DNA of 45,406 nucleotides. Source: an uncultured Pirellulaceae bacterium (GTDB lineage: Bacteria; Planctomycetota; Planctomycetia; Pirellulales; Pirellulaceae). Positions 33,262 through 41,822 of this stretch are shown here, in pieces (position 1 is the stretch's first letter; each line of letters opens with the position of its first letter). A model generated the notes under the pieces. The model had not been told where the DNA came from. It did no database searches and saw nothing but the letters and a program-made list of their open reading frames with translations. The stretch spans positions 1 through 45,406 of the forward strand of contig CAJQQR010000007.1 in NCBI GenBank assembly GCA_905480545.1, given 5' to 3'. The translations under genes were made by a program, and so were the position numbers.

Positions 33262-36200
33262 TTAATTTCGTGAAGATGGTGTGATATCAAATTTCAAACG
33301 CTTGCCATTTCGCTCAACGATGATGGTCGTCTTGACATCAATTTTGAGCGCTTCGATGGCGTAAGTGTAATCGTAGATGTTCTCAATCTTTTTTCCGGCA
33401 AGTTCAACAATGACGTCGCCGGCCTTCAATCCGGCTTTTTCACCCGGTGCGCCTTTGGTTGCACCGGAAATCAGAACACCTTTTACGTCTTCACCGTAAT
33501 CAGGAACCGTACCAAGATAGGCTCGAAGCCCCGCACGAGGCCGGTCCTGCGCTTTTGCTTCGGCTTTGGTAAACGTCGGCGGTGAGGGAGATTTTGCAAA
33601 GCCTCGTACCAGCAATCCCATCAACTTCGCGATTTCTGCGGCTTTGTCATAGTTTAGCTTTTCGGGCGTATCCCGCGGCGTGTGATAGTCACTGTGTGAG
33701 CCGGTGAATGCGGACAGGATTGGTACACCAGCTTCATAGAAAGATGTGGCATCTGTGGGCAAGTTCGTATCGTCTAACAGGGACAGTGGCAAGCCAATTG
33801 GAGCGTTCCGCTGCTCGATGGCCGCCCGCCAATCAGACGATGATGCAATTCCCTGAAGAATGACCTTTTTATCGAAACGACCGATCATGTCCATGTTGAA
33901 GCACCCTGAGATCATCCCATAAATGGGAATGTTCTTCAGGTCCATCGAAACCGGTCCGACGCCCTGTGCCGGCTCCTTTTTCTCAGATTCCTTTCCGTCG
34001 TTTTCACCGCCGAGAATACCAGCATGTGCCTTCATCATTTCAGCCATGTAACCGTCGCGGCGCATTTGCACGTAAGCCTTTGAGCCGTGCAGTCCTAACT
34101 CTTCGCCCGACCAGCCAGCAAAAATAATGTCGCGATACGCGTTCAGTTTTCCTGCTTTTTTCTGCGCAGAAAGATACTCAGCTATTTCAAGCATCGCCGC
34201 TACGCCAGAGGCATTGTCATCAGCGCCAACGTGAATTCCGTTGCGTTCATCGTCGCGAGCTAGTGAGCTGGAACTAGATCCGGTTCCCAAGTGATCAATA
34301 TGAGCACAAACGATCAATGCATCGTCGGACGGTTTGTCGCCGACGACCAATCGGCCCAAGACGTTGCGGCCTTGCTTGCGGACTTGTTTCACATCGATTT
34401 CAGCCGCCATTTTCTCCTTGGTATCGAATCCGATCAATAAACCACCCGCATCAAGTTTCTTTTGAATGGTCTCCAGATCACGCCCTGATTTTTTCAAGAT
34501 CGTGGACGCAAAATTATCGGTGATCGAAATGACAGCAAGGCTTGTTCCAGACAACCTTGAGTCCTCTTGAAGTGGAATGAGCTGATTTCGGACTTTTGAT
34601 GTGGGGCCGCTGACGACGATCAAGCCGCGTGCGCCTTTTTCACGAGCTTCCATCGCTTTGCGTCGCACGCCGGAATAAGGCGCAAGAAATTGCCTTCTTT
34701 CTGGGGAAACGTCTTCAGGAAGAAATCGAAACACCATCACCCATTTGTCTTTGACGTCGAGATGAACGTACGAGTCGTACTCCTCCTGTTCCTCAGTTTT
34801 GGGAGCCACAATTCCGTAACCGCCAAAAACAACGGATGCCTCCTCGAACTTGCCGTTGCCAGAAAAGGTGACGGGCCGCCATTGTTTGTCGAGGATTGCA
34901 TTGGCTCCTGAAAGTGCCATGTTGTTCTTTTTCCCTAACGTAGCACCCGCCGGGAAGGTAAACGTCTGGAACCATTTGTCGTCTTTTCCGGCGGGAACGC
35001 AGCCAAGGCTGTCGAGGTAGGCAGCAACATACGCCGTGGCAAGTCGCTCGCCCTTCGTTCCCGTCATGCGCCCGCCGAGTTCTTTTCGGCAGAGGTAGTC
35101 AACATGCCGCAATACGTCTTCTGGTCGGAATTCGGAAGATGTTAACTTGGATGTCATCAATCCTTGCTTGTTCGCCGATTCGGTTTCCGGATCGATTTTT
35201 GCAACCGAATCGAGACCGAGGCGTTTCATCGCAAGCTCGTGATTCCATTTGGCAACAAAAATCTGAGATTGTTTTTTTGCTGTACGGTTGGTGGTCCACG
35301 AAATCCGTTTCCCATCGGGGAGGAATACCGGCAAACCGTCGAAGCCTTTCGTAAATGAAACACGAACGGGTTCCGATGGGCCGTCTGCTGCAACAATGTA
35401 GAGCTCAAAATTTCCAAACCCGTGCCGATTGGTCGTGAAGATCAAGTACTTTCCTGAGGGGTGGAAGTACGGAGCCCATGACATGTTATTAAGTTTGGTG
35501 ATCTGACGTTGTTCGGAGCCATCAATGTTCATGGTCATGATTTCCGCTGTCGCACCATTTTCTGAGAAACGTCGCCAGCAAATCTTTTTGCCGTCTGGCG
35601 AGAAGAAGGGACCTCCGTCGTAACCAGGAACATCCGTCAACTGCTTCACATTAGAGCCGTCTGCATTCATGACGTAGATGTCGTTCATAAATGCGGGGTC
35701 GATATCAAAGTTCTTCTTCTCAACCTCGGTCATCGAGCCATCGTATGCTCTTCGATTGGAAGCAAAAGCGATCATTGACCCATCGGGCGACCATGAACCT
35801 TCTGCGCAGTAGCCGACTTCCTTTGTCAACTGCTTGTACTTCTTCGACTCTCGGTCAAATTCCCAAAGGTCGAAGAATTCGTCGTAGTCCCATGAGTATC
35901 TTCGCTCTTTCCCTGAGGCGCGAAAATCAAGCTCGGCTTGCTGTTTCGTTTTGGAGTCTTTGTCCGCGTGCGTCGATGCGAATAAAACTTTGCTTCCAGA
36001 AGGGTGAATCCAGGCACATGTCGTCTTGCCATATCCCGGTGAGATTTTTTCTGTGTCGCCTGTTTCCAAATCCATCCAATAGATTTGATAGAACGGGTTG
36101 GCCGGATCTCTTTCACTTTGAAAAACGATCTGCTTGCCATCGCCACTGAAATACCCCTCTCCCGCACGTTTTCCTTCGAATGTCAGCTGACGAGCGTCGC

Positions 36201-36375
36201 CGATAAATCGAGCTTCCAGTGCGGCTGCCTTTTTTTGGTCGGTTTCCGTTACGTCAGTTGCAGGATCTTGCGCCCACAATCCAGCAGGTAAATTGAGGGA
36301 GATGAAAGCCGCAGCAGAAAGTAATGCGACACGAAGACGCATGAGGACAGCAGTTTTGTTTTTTTGGTAGTTCAT
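33262..36375 (-). CDS. Large secreted TolB-propeller / PA / M28 aminopeptidase / PDZ protein
   Basis: A 1037-residue protein with signal peptide (VALLSAAAFISLNLPAGLWAQ). Residues about 55-395 hold repeated PD40/TolB strands ('WSPDGSMIAFASNR', 'FHPSGKYLIFTTNR', 'FLPDGKRISWTTNR'). Residues about 500-650 form a protease-associated domain. Residues about 670-930 are a zinc aminopeptidase of family M28, with His692 and Asp694 (AHIDHLG), 'VGADDNASG', the Glu pair in 'WSGEELGLHG', and 'SHSDYHTPRDTPEKL' supplying the last His. The final about 90 residues are a PDZ domain ('YLGTVPDYGEDVKGVLISG', 'KAGLKAGDVIVELAGK'). Probably a periplasmic or extracellular peptidase. It is divergent from the M48 gene. 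Confidence 0.92.
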   Translation of the reverse strand: MNYQKNKTAVLMRLRVALLSAAAFISLNLPAGLWAQDPATDVTETDQKKAAALEARFIGDARQLTFEGKRAGEGYFSGDGKQIVFQSERDPANPFYQIYWMDLETGDTEKISPGYGKTTCAWIHPSGSKVLFASTHADKDSKTKQQAELDFRASGKERRYSWDYDEFFDLWEFDRESKKYKQLTKEVGYCAEGSWSPDGSMIAFASNRRAYDGSMTEVEKKNFDIDPAFMNDIYVMNADGSNVKQLTDVPGYDGGPFFSPDGKKICWRRFSENGATAEIMTMNIDGSEQRQITKLNNMSWAPYFHPSGKYLIFTTNRHGFGNFELYIVAADGPSEPVRVSFTKGFDGLPVFLPDGKRISWTTNRTAKKQSQIFVAKWNHELAMKRLGLDSVAKIDPETESANKQGLMTSKLTSSEFRPEDVLRHVDYLCRKELGGRMTGTKGERLATAYVAAYLDSLGCVPAGKDDKWFQTFTFPAGATLGKKNNMALSGANAILDKQWRPVTFSGNGKFEEASVVFGGYGIVAPKTEEQEEYDSYVHLDVKDKWVMVFRFLPEDVSPERRQFLAPYSGVRRKAMEAREKGARGLIVVSGPTSKVRNQLIPLQEDSRLSGTSLAVISITDNFASTILKKSGRDLETIQKKLDAGGLLIGFDTKEKMAAEIDVKQVRKQGRNVLGRLVVGDKPSDDALIVCAHIDHLGTGSSSSSLARDDERNGIHVGADDNASGVAAMLEIAEYLSAQKKAGKLNAYRDIIFAGWSGEELGLHGSKAYVQMRRDGYMAEMMKAHAGILGGENDGKESEKKEPAQGVGPVSMDLKNIPIYGMISGCFNMDMIGRFDKKVILQGIASSSDWRAAIEQRNAPIGLPLSLLDDTNLPTDATSFYEAGVPILSAFTGSHSDYHTPRDTPEKLNYDKAAEIAKLMGLLVRGFAKSPSPPTFTKAEAKAQDRPRAGLRAYLGTVPDYGEDVKGVLISGATKGAPGEKAGLKAGDVIVELAGKKIENIYDYTYAIEALKIDVKTTIIVERNGKRLKFDITPSSRN

Positions 36376-36606
36376 ATTTTAATAAGGTGGGAATTTGAGT
36401 TGCGGTTTGCGAAGGACGGAATTCGTGATCGACGCTCCTCCATTATGCAAGACGGAATAATCGTTAGGGAAGTCGTGATCGCTTCGAAATCACGGCTTCG
36501 GCAAAAAACATTTTCAAAACGTGCTTGAAATCAATTTGACTCGGATTTTTTGACTAGCTTGGGATGAAGTTTCTTTTCCAGATTTTGGTTTTCGCAGCCC
36601 AACGGT

Positions 36607-37845
36607 ATGCAGTTCTTTATTCTCACAGCTGTCTTGTGCGCGGTTTTCGCCTCGTCTGGCCCACCCAATGCATCTGCGTCATTTTCATCAAGTGCCGTGT
36701 TTTGGCTCACTATCGTATTGCCATTTTGTCTGCCCGGTCTCGTTTCTGCACTTTTATGTGCGAAAATTAACATCGGTAAATCGCAAAACGCCTCTGGTTT
36801 GAAGGACTTCTGTTTTGTCGAAAAAATTGGCATGATGATTTGGTTTGTTGTGACGGTTTCGATATGTTTCGGAACATCTTGGGCCAGTTTTACGGATCGG
36901 ATTTCATCAACAACAACGATTTCAACGTGTGTTTTTCTCTCACCTATTTTTCTCTCACTTATTTCGGTTTGGCTGATTCTTTCGATCGCATCTCAAACAA
37001 CACTTACCCTGCCCTCTTTTATCCGTGGGGTTCAGCAGGTTTGGTTTCAGATTAAGTTGCAGTTGCTTACCATTTTAATCCCGTTAGGAATTCTAATGGT
37101 CGCCCACGATGTGGCAAAATTCGAAGGTTTTTTAAATCAGTTGTTTGGTCCAAATTCAGCTGTTGCGATGGGCGATCTGAAATATATTCTTTTGCCCGCG
37201 GCGATGTTTTTGGTCGTTAGTCTGATGCCAAACGTTTTATGTTGGATATTGCCAACACGAACGATCTCCGAGACGCAACTGGGCCGGCAGCTTCTGGGTT
37301 TGGCGAAGCAAAGCGGAGTTTGGCTACATGATGTCAAGCTTTGGAACACAGGAAACAGAGTCATGAACGGATTGGTCGTTGGTTTACTGCCCATTGGTCG
37401 TCAAATATTGCTAACCGACCGACTCATTCATTCAATGGATGCCAATCAAATCGCTGCAGTCTTCTTGCATGAAATTGGCCATGCGAAACGAAATCACCTG
37501 CTCATTCGATTTTCAGCGGTAAGTGTTCCAATGGTTGGCAGTTACTGCCTATTAACATTAAACGGCGTTAGTGAAGGACTAGCTATTGTGTTTTCCATAC
37601 TGGTAACCGGTCTTATTTTCGGTTGGGTCGCGAAAGCACTCGAATTTGATGCCGATCAATTTGCGTCGACGCAATTAACCCGGTTTTGTGGCTCTAACCA
37701 AAGCTACATACAGTCTCTGGAAATCATTCGAGCGGACCAACCGAAATCGGATCGGTTTAGTTGGTTACATCCGACCCTTTCAAACCGAATCAAGCGCTTG
37801 GAGGCGATGGCGCCAACGCCAGTTCTGAATCCGAGCAAGCTTTAA
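36607..37845 (+). CDS. M48-family membrane metallopeptidase
   Basis: A 412-residue protein with several membrane segments, at the N terminus, around 75-90, 110-130, 150-165, 200-220, and two after the active site. The zinc motif HEIGH is at 288-292 ('FLHEIGHAKRNH'), with the third ligand Glu in 'KALEFDADQFA' (ExxxD). The layout matches the HtpX/Ste24 group of M48 peptidases, which degrade misfolded or damaged membrane proteins. A 15-base tandem duplication near 36937-36965 encodes the near-repeat 'FLSPI-FLSLI' within the second helix region. ATG 36607 is chosen; the frame has no earlier ATG with better support. Substrate is unknown. Confidence 0.88.
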   Translation: MQFFILTAVLCAVFASSGPPNASASFSSSAVFWLTIVLPFCLPGLVSALLCAKINIGKSQNASGLKDFCFVEKIGMMIWFVVTVSICFGTSWASFTDRISSTTTISTCVFLSPIFLSLISVWLILSIASQTTLTLPSFIRGVQQVWFQIKLQLLTILIPLGILMVAHDVAKFEGFLNQLFGPNSAVAMGDLKYILLPAAMFLVVSLMPNVLCWILPTRTISETQLGRQLLGLAKQSGVWLHDVKLWNTGNRVMNGLVVGLLPIGRQILLTDRLIHSMDANQIAAVFLHEIGHAKRNHLLIRFSAVSVPMVGSYCLLTLNGVSEGLAIVFSILVTGLIFGWVAKALEFDADQFASTQLTRFCGSNQSYIQSLEIIRADQPKSDRFSWLHPTLSNRIKRLEAMAPTPVLNPSKL

Positions 37846-38006
37846 CGAATTTTCACGGGAATTTCTATTCCGCAAAAACCGAATAACCGGCTAACTTGGA
37901 AGCGTATTCGATTGAATTTCAGGGTTAAGGCAACAGGCGTTTCAACTTTAGGTCCATACTTCCGTGCCTTACAAAGACTCCGCTAGCCTTCCTTTTGTCA
38001 AATCGC

Positions 38007-38240
38007 ATGCCTAACACCATTCTGAAAAACCTCAAGCAACTTGACGCGCAGATTTTCCGCAACATTTCATCGCACCCGAACCTCCAGTCGATGGACAACG
38101 TCGAGTTTCATACGTCGGATAATTTCATCCGCCTTCGGGGTCACGTTGGCTCTTATTTCGAAAAACAATTAGCTCAGGAAACGATTCGAACCCTGGATAA
38201 AGATCGAACGATTGAAAATGAGTTGGAAGTCACTTGGTAA
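38007..38240 (+). CDS. Small BON-domain-like protein
   Basis: A 77-residue protein starting at ATG 38007 (MPNTILKNLKQLD). An in-frame TTG four codons earlier is possible. 'NVEFHTSDNFIRLRGHVGSYFEKQLAQETIRTL' followed by 'RTIENELEV' matches the BON pattern: strand, glycine, strand, helix, then a valine- or asparagine-rich closing strand. No signal peptide is obvious, so it is likely cytoplasmic. BON domains bind phospholipid or partner proteins; the role here is unknown. It lies alone between the M48 gene and the LRAT-like gene. Confidence 0.7.
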   Translation: MPNTILKNLKQLDAQIFRNISSHPNLQSMDNVEFHTSDNFIRLRGHVGSYFEKQLAQETIRTLDKDRTIENELEVTW

Positions 38241-38465
38241 AAATCAAAATGCCTGTGCTGATTCCAGCTGTACGGTTGAAATTGATTTAAGTGCTTCTTG
38301 CCGTCGATTTCCGATCGGACGTGATGGCCATTTCATATGGTTTACTGCGTATTCTGTAGATTGACGTGAAAGTTTTTTAAAAGAAAGTTACCGAACCAAC
38401 GAATACAGCTTTAGCAAAAGGCTCTAGTATAGAGCGTTGTGATTTTCTCTTGTTGAAAGCGTTCG

Positions 38466-39017
38466 ATGTCTGAATTTCAAATTGCAGACCATCTATTTGT
38501 CGACTGCGGTGCTTATTCTCATCATGGGATTTACGTCGGTGACAACCGTGTGATTCATTTTGATTCGACCGCTGCACGCAAGCTACTTGGTACTGTTAAC
38601 GGAGCACCACCCAAAATCGTTGAGGTTTCGCTAGACGAATTCTCCGGTGGTTCAGAAATCCATATCCGAGTTTATGACGATCCATCTACAGTATTTGGTC
38701 CCGGTGAATCGATTGCCCGTGCGAGAAGCAAGCTTGGTGAGCGTGGCTACGATTTGGCGTTGAACAATTGTGAACATTTCGCCGTTTGGTGCAAAACGGG
38801 CGAACCAAGTTCCACGCAAGTTGACTCGGCTTGCAAGGTCGTTTCGGCCGGAGCAGCGGGCGTCGCCATGGGGACCGCAATTATCCGCTCTGCAAAGCTC
38901 CTTCCGGTGCCATATAAATTCGCGGCCTACACCGCAGGTGCGGCTGTAGCGGTTGGCTCAACGACGTACCAATATGTTGTGGAACGAAAAAAGAATCGAA
39001 ACGCGAAAAATTCGTAA
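38466..39017 (+). CDS. LRAT/NlpC-P60-superfamily protein with C-terminal membrane segments
   Basis: A 183-residue protein. The N-terminal about 112 residues match the LRAT domain: 'YSHHGIYVGDNRVIHF' supplies the catalytic His (His20) and second His31, and 'NNCEHFAVWCKTG' contains the nucleophile Cys102 in the NCEHF motif shared with mammalian LRAT/HRASLS acyltransferases. Two Ala/Gly-rich hydrophobic segments (about 125-142 and 150-168) and a basic tail suggest membrane anchoring. Animal members transfer acyl chains from phospholipid or cleave them. The bacterial role is not established, and I cannot tell acyltransferase from peptidase or phospholipase. It stands alone on the plus strand. Confidence 0.88.
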   Translation: MSEFQIADHLFVDCGAYSHHGIYVGDNRVIHFDSTAARKLLGTVNGAPPKIVEVSLDEFSGGSEIHIRVYDDPSTVFGPGESIARARSKLGERGYDLALNNCEHFAVWCKTGEPSSTQVDSACKVVSAGAAGVAMGTAIIRSAKLLPVPYKFAAYTAGAAVAVGSTTYQYVVERKKNRNAKNS

Positions 39018-39064
39018 GACGACGAATTCAGGCGCCGCTTGCATCGAAACGAACTCGACAAACA

Positions 39065-39421
39065 TCATGCGTATTTGCTGTGGAATTCGGGCAAAGGGTA
39101 CTCAGTGATCGGCAAGTCATTTTTTCGCAGTTCAAGCAATCGTTTGAAACCTCGAGTCAGTAACTCCGTTCGCTTTTCCACAAACCCTGAGTCCAGATTT
39201 TCTTTTTCAAAGCCCTCTTCGGCTGCTAAATTTCGAAATCCGTCTACATCAATGAATTGAGCAAGATTTGGGTTGCATTTGATATGGCGTTCCTGTTGCA
39301 GATGCAATGTCTCGGGGTCAACCAGGCCAATGACATATCGAAGATACAGATCACTTTGTGTGATGCCACTGACTTCTTCGCCGCATATTTGGCAAAGATA
39401 ACCCTCGTCGCACTTTGCCAT
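39065..39421 (-). CDS. Small CxxC protein downstream of dapB, unknown
   Basis: A 118-residue protein from ATG 39421 (MAKCDEGYLCQICGEEVSG). Cysteines at 4, 10 and 13 plus Cys49 could bind zinc, since CxxC sits in a typical knuckle 'CQICGEEV'. The rest is helical and charged. The gene follows dapB by 66 bases on the same strand, as the possible last member of the gyrA-thrC-dapB run. I do not recognise the family and give no function. Confidence 0.72.
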   Translation of the reverse strand: MAKCDEGYLCQICGEEVSGITQSDLYLRYVIGLVDPETLHLQQERHIKCNPNLAQFIDVDGFRNLAAEEGFEKENLDSGFVEKRTELLTRGFKRLLELRKNDLPITEYPLPEFHSKYA

Positions 39422-39487
39422 CTAAAACCCCATTGACCAAATTCGAGAGTTGCGATCGTTGTGAACCATCAATTTCCCTACTCCTTC

Positions 39488-40279
39488 TTACAAACCAAGT
39501 ACATCGTACATGTTGTATTTTCCGGCTGGTTTGCCAGCCAGCCAAATTGCGGCTTCGATCGCACCGAGGGCGTAGCAATCGCGATTGCTTGCTGCAACTC
39601 GTAGCTCAATCGTTTCACCGAGCATTCCGAAAATGATTGTGTGCTCTCCCGGATTGTCACCGACGCGGATTGCATGGTAACCCAGCTCAGAGGCTGGACG
39701 CGTTCCAACCATGCCTTCTCGGCCGTGAGCTTCACTTGTTTGCCCCATTGCCTCTTTCACAATGGCACCAAATTTTAATGCAGTTCCCGAGGGGGAGTCT
39801 TCCTTGTAGCGATGGTGTCGTTCAAGAATTTCGACATCGACTCCGGTGGCAACATTTTTTAATGACGTTGCCGCTGCTTCGACGAGCTTCATGGTCAAGT
39901 TAACCGCCATGCTCATGTTAGGTGCCCAGACGATTGGGATCGATTTCGTCGCGTCTTCAACCAGTTGAATCTGAGACTCGGTCAGTCCTGTTGTCGCAAC
40001 GACAAGTGGAATGCTCTTCTCAACGCATTGCTTGACAGCTGATTCGCAACCTGCAGGCGTGGAGAAATCGATGACCGCATCAAAATCAGGCTTATAGTCA
40101 TCGGTAAACGGAACGCCAATTTCGCCGATTCCGGCCGCAGTTCCTGAGTCTGTTCCCAAGGCTTCGCAGCCAGTGTATTCCAAGGCCGCCGCGAGATTCA
40201 TGCGTTCATCAGCGTGCCCAAGTGCTACTAACCGACGTCCCATTCTTCCGTTGGCGCCGTTGATTGCAATGTTCTTCAT
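39488..40279 (-). CDS. dapB: 4-hydroxy-tetrahydrodipicolinate reductase
   Basis: A 263-residue NAD(P)H-dependent enzyme. It reduces hydroxy-tetrahydrodipicolinate in the diaminopimelate/lysine pathway. Signatures: N-terminal dinucleotide loop 'NGANGRMGRRL', 'VIDFSTPAG', 'VVATTGLTESQ', the catalytic 'LERHHRYKEDSPSGTAL' (His-His...Lys...PSGTA), and the closing 'WLAGKPAGKYNMYDVLGL'. It lies 75 bases after thrC on the same strand, so two aspartate-family genes follow gyrA. DAP synthesis is relevant because planctomycetes have been shown to make peptidoglycan; that link is knowledge, not seen here. ATG 40279. Confidence 0.97.
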   Translation of the reverse strand: MKNIAINGANGRMGRRLVALGHADERMNLAAALEYTGCEALGTDSGTAAGIGEIGVPFTDDYKPDFDAVIDFSTPAGCESAVKQCVEKSIPLVVATTGLTESQIQLVEDATKSIPIVWAPNMSMAVNLTMKLVEAAATSLKNVATGVDVEILERHHRYKEDSPSGTALKFGAIVKEAMGQTSEAHGREGMVGTRPASELGYHAIRVGDNPGEHTIIFGMLGETIELRVAASNRDCYALGAIEAAIWLAGKPAGKYNMYDVLGL

Positions 40280-40354
40280 TGTGTTGTTGATCCGTATGAG
40301 GTTCGTACTTTGATTCGTTGGAATTCCTGCGGACGATGGGAACTCGGCGAGTTA

Positions 40355-41755
40355 TCAGCTGTATAACTTAATTGCCTTGATGATATCGTCCAAATCGTTG
40401 GGAACTCCGATTGCATGATTGGCAAACGATGCTCGCTGAACTCCGTAGCCGCCAAGGACTTTCTCGAATTCTTGTCGATCCGTCGAGTGGTAGGCCACTG
40501 TAATGTTGGGGTCTTTGAGTTGATGGCCGGTCAAAACACAAACTACACGGTCCGAGCTTCCGATGACTCCTTGGGCTTTTAAAAGCTTTGCCCCTGCAAC
40601 GCTTGTCGCACTCGCCGGTTCGCAGCCCATCCCGCCAGCAGCGATTTTGGCCTTGGCATCCAATGCATTCTGGTCCGAAACCTGACGGACAATTCCGTTA
40701 GCGGCATCCAGTGCTCGCAAGCATTTGTGTAGGTTAACGGGGCGATTGATCTCGATCGCACTTGCAAGGGTAGATGCCTTGGCGTTGTCTTGATCCATTT
40801 GGTCAAAATAGGATTTTTCGATCAATTGATCCGGTTGCCCTTGGTTCCACCGCAGGCCATTTTCTTCGTAAAGTTCGTAAAGAGTTCGCGCACCTCCGGC
40901 ATTGATCACGGCAATCCTTGGAATGCGGTCGATCAAGCCAAGCTTTTTTAGTTCGATAAATGCTTTGCCAAACGCGCTGCTATTCCCCAGGTTCCCACCG
41001 GGTACCACGATCCAGTCCGGAAGCTCCCAGTTCAAGGCCTCCAAAATCCGAAAGATAATGGATTTTTGGCCTTCTAATCGAAACGCGTTTACGCTGTTAA
41101 CCAAATAGATTCCCAGCTTTTTGGAAACTTCTTTGACTCGGTTCATGGCATCATCAAAGTCGCCAAGAATTTGGATCGTCAGAGCACCATAGTCAAGTGC
41201 CTGCGAAAGTTTGCCGTAGGAAATCTTGCCTGAACCGATGAAGATAATTCCCTTCATCAATCGTGTCACGGCGCAATACATTGCAAGTGACGCACTGGTG
41301 TTTCCAGTCGAAGCGCAGGCAGCCCGTTTTGCACCAATGGCGTTGGCATGCGTGAATGCAGCGCACATTCCGTTGTCTTTGAAGCTTCCGGATGGGTTCA
41401 TTCCTTCGTATTGAAGAAACAAATTGCCTTGATCGATGCCAACATAATCTGCGACGCTATCTGCTTGCTGCAACAATGTTTGGCCTTCGCCAACGGTGAC
41501 CAGTAGGTCTTGAGATGCAAATGGCATCAGTTCATGGAACCGCCATACACCGCTGAACCGAGTCCGATTGTTCCGTTGTGTCCAGAATTTCGAAAAATCT
41601 GAAAGCTTGTCCGGTATTGGCAAGCGATCCCATTCGTAATCTATATCGACCAAATCGCCGCATTTCGGGCAGGCAACGTATGCTTGCTCCAAACCATACG
41701 TTGCACCACATGCACCAGAAATACATTTTTGAAATGCGAAAGTTGAAAGTCCCAA
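40355..41755 (-). CDS. thrC: Threonine synthase
   Basis: A 466-residue PLP enzyme. It converts O-phosphohomoserine to threonine. The N terminus has a zinc-like Cys set (C-x4-C...CPKC). The PLP lysine lies in '[10 protein letters not shown]', with '[11 protein letters not shown]' and '[16 protein letters not shown]' as the phosphate-binding loops. The start is TTG at 41755 ([10 protein letters not shown]): AAAGGA lies 8 bases upstream and no ATG is available before the next stop. It begins 67 bases after the gyrA stop. Its leader sequence is almost the same as that of gyrA. The length of about 466 residues fits the N-terminally extended class of ThrC. Confidence 0.95.
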   Translation of the reverse strand: MGLSTFAFQKCISGACGATYGLEQAYVACPKCGDLVDIDYEWDRLPIPDKLSDFSKFWTQRNNRTRFSGVWRFHELMPFASQDLLVTVGEGQTLLQQADSVADYVGIDQGNLFLQYEGMNPSGSFKDNGMCAAFTHANAIGAKRAACASTGNTSASLAMYCAVTRLMKGIIFIGSGKISYGKLSQALDYGALTIQILGDFDDAMNRVKEVSKKLGIYLVNSVNAFRLEGQKSIIFRILEALNWELPDWIVVPGGNLGNSSAFGKAFIELKKLGLIDRIPRIAVINAGGARTLYELYEENGLRWNQGQPDQLIEKSYFDQMDQDNAKASTLASAIEINRPVNLHKCLRALDAANGIVRQVSDQNALDAKAKIAAGGMGCEPASATSVAGAKLLKAQGVIGSSDRVVCVLTGHQLKDPNITVAYHSTDRQEFEKVLGGYGVQRASFANHAIGVPNDLDDIIKAIKLYS

Positions 41756-41780
41756 CGGATCAATCCTTTTCTGTTGAGTC
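41756..41780 (-). promoter_or_regulatory. Ribosome-binding leader of thrC, near copy of the gyrA leader
   Basis: Minus strand, reading toward the TTG: CTCAACA, then AAAAGGATT, then GATC and the start. The same words in the same order stand before gyrA at 44601-44623, with small insertions and deletions. AAAGGA at optimal spacing decides the TTG start. Confidence 0.8.
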
Positions 41781-41822
41781 GTTCATCAATATCGACCAAA
41801 CGAGTTTAAAACCGGCAGATTC

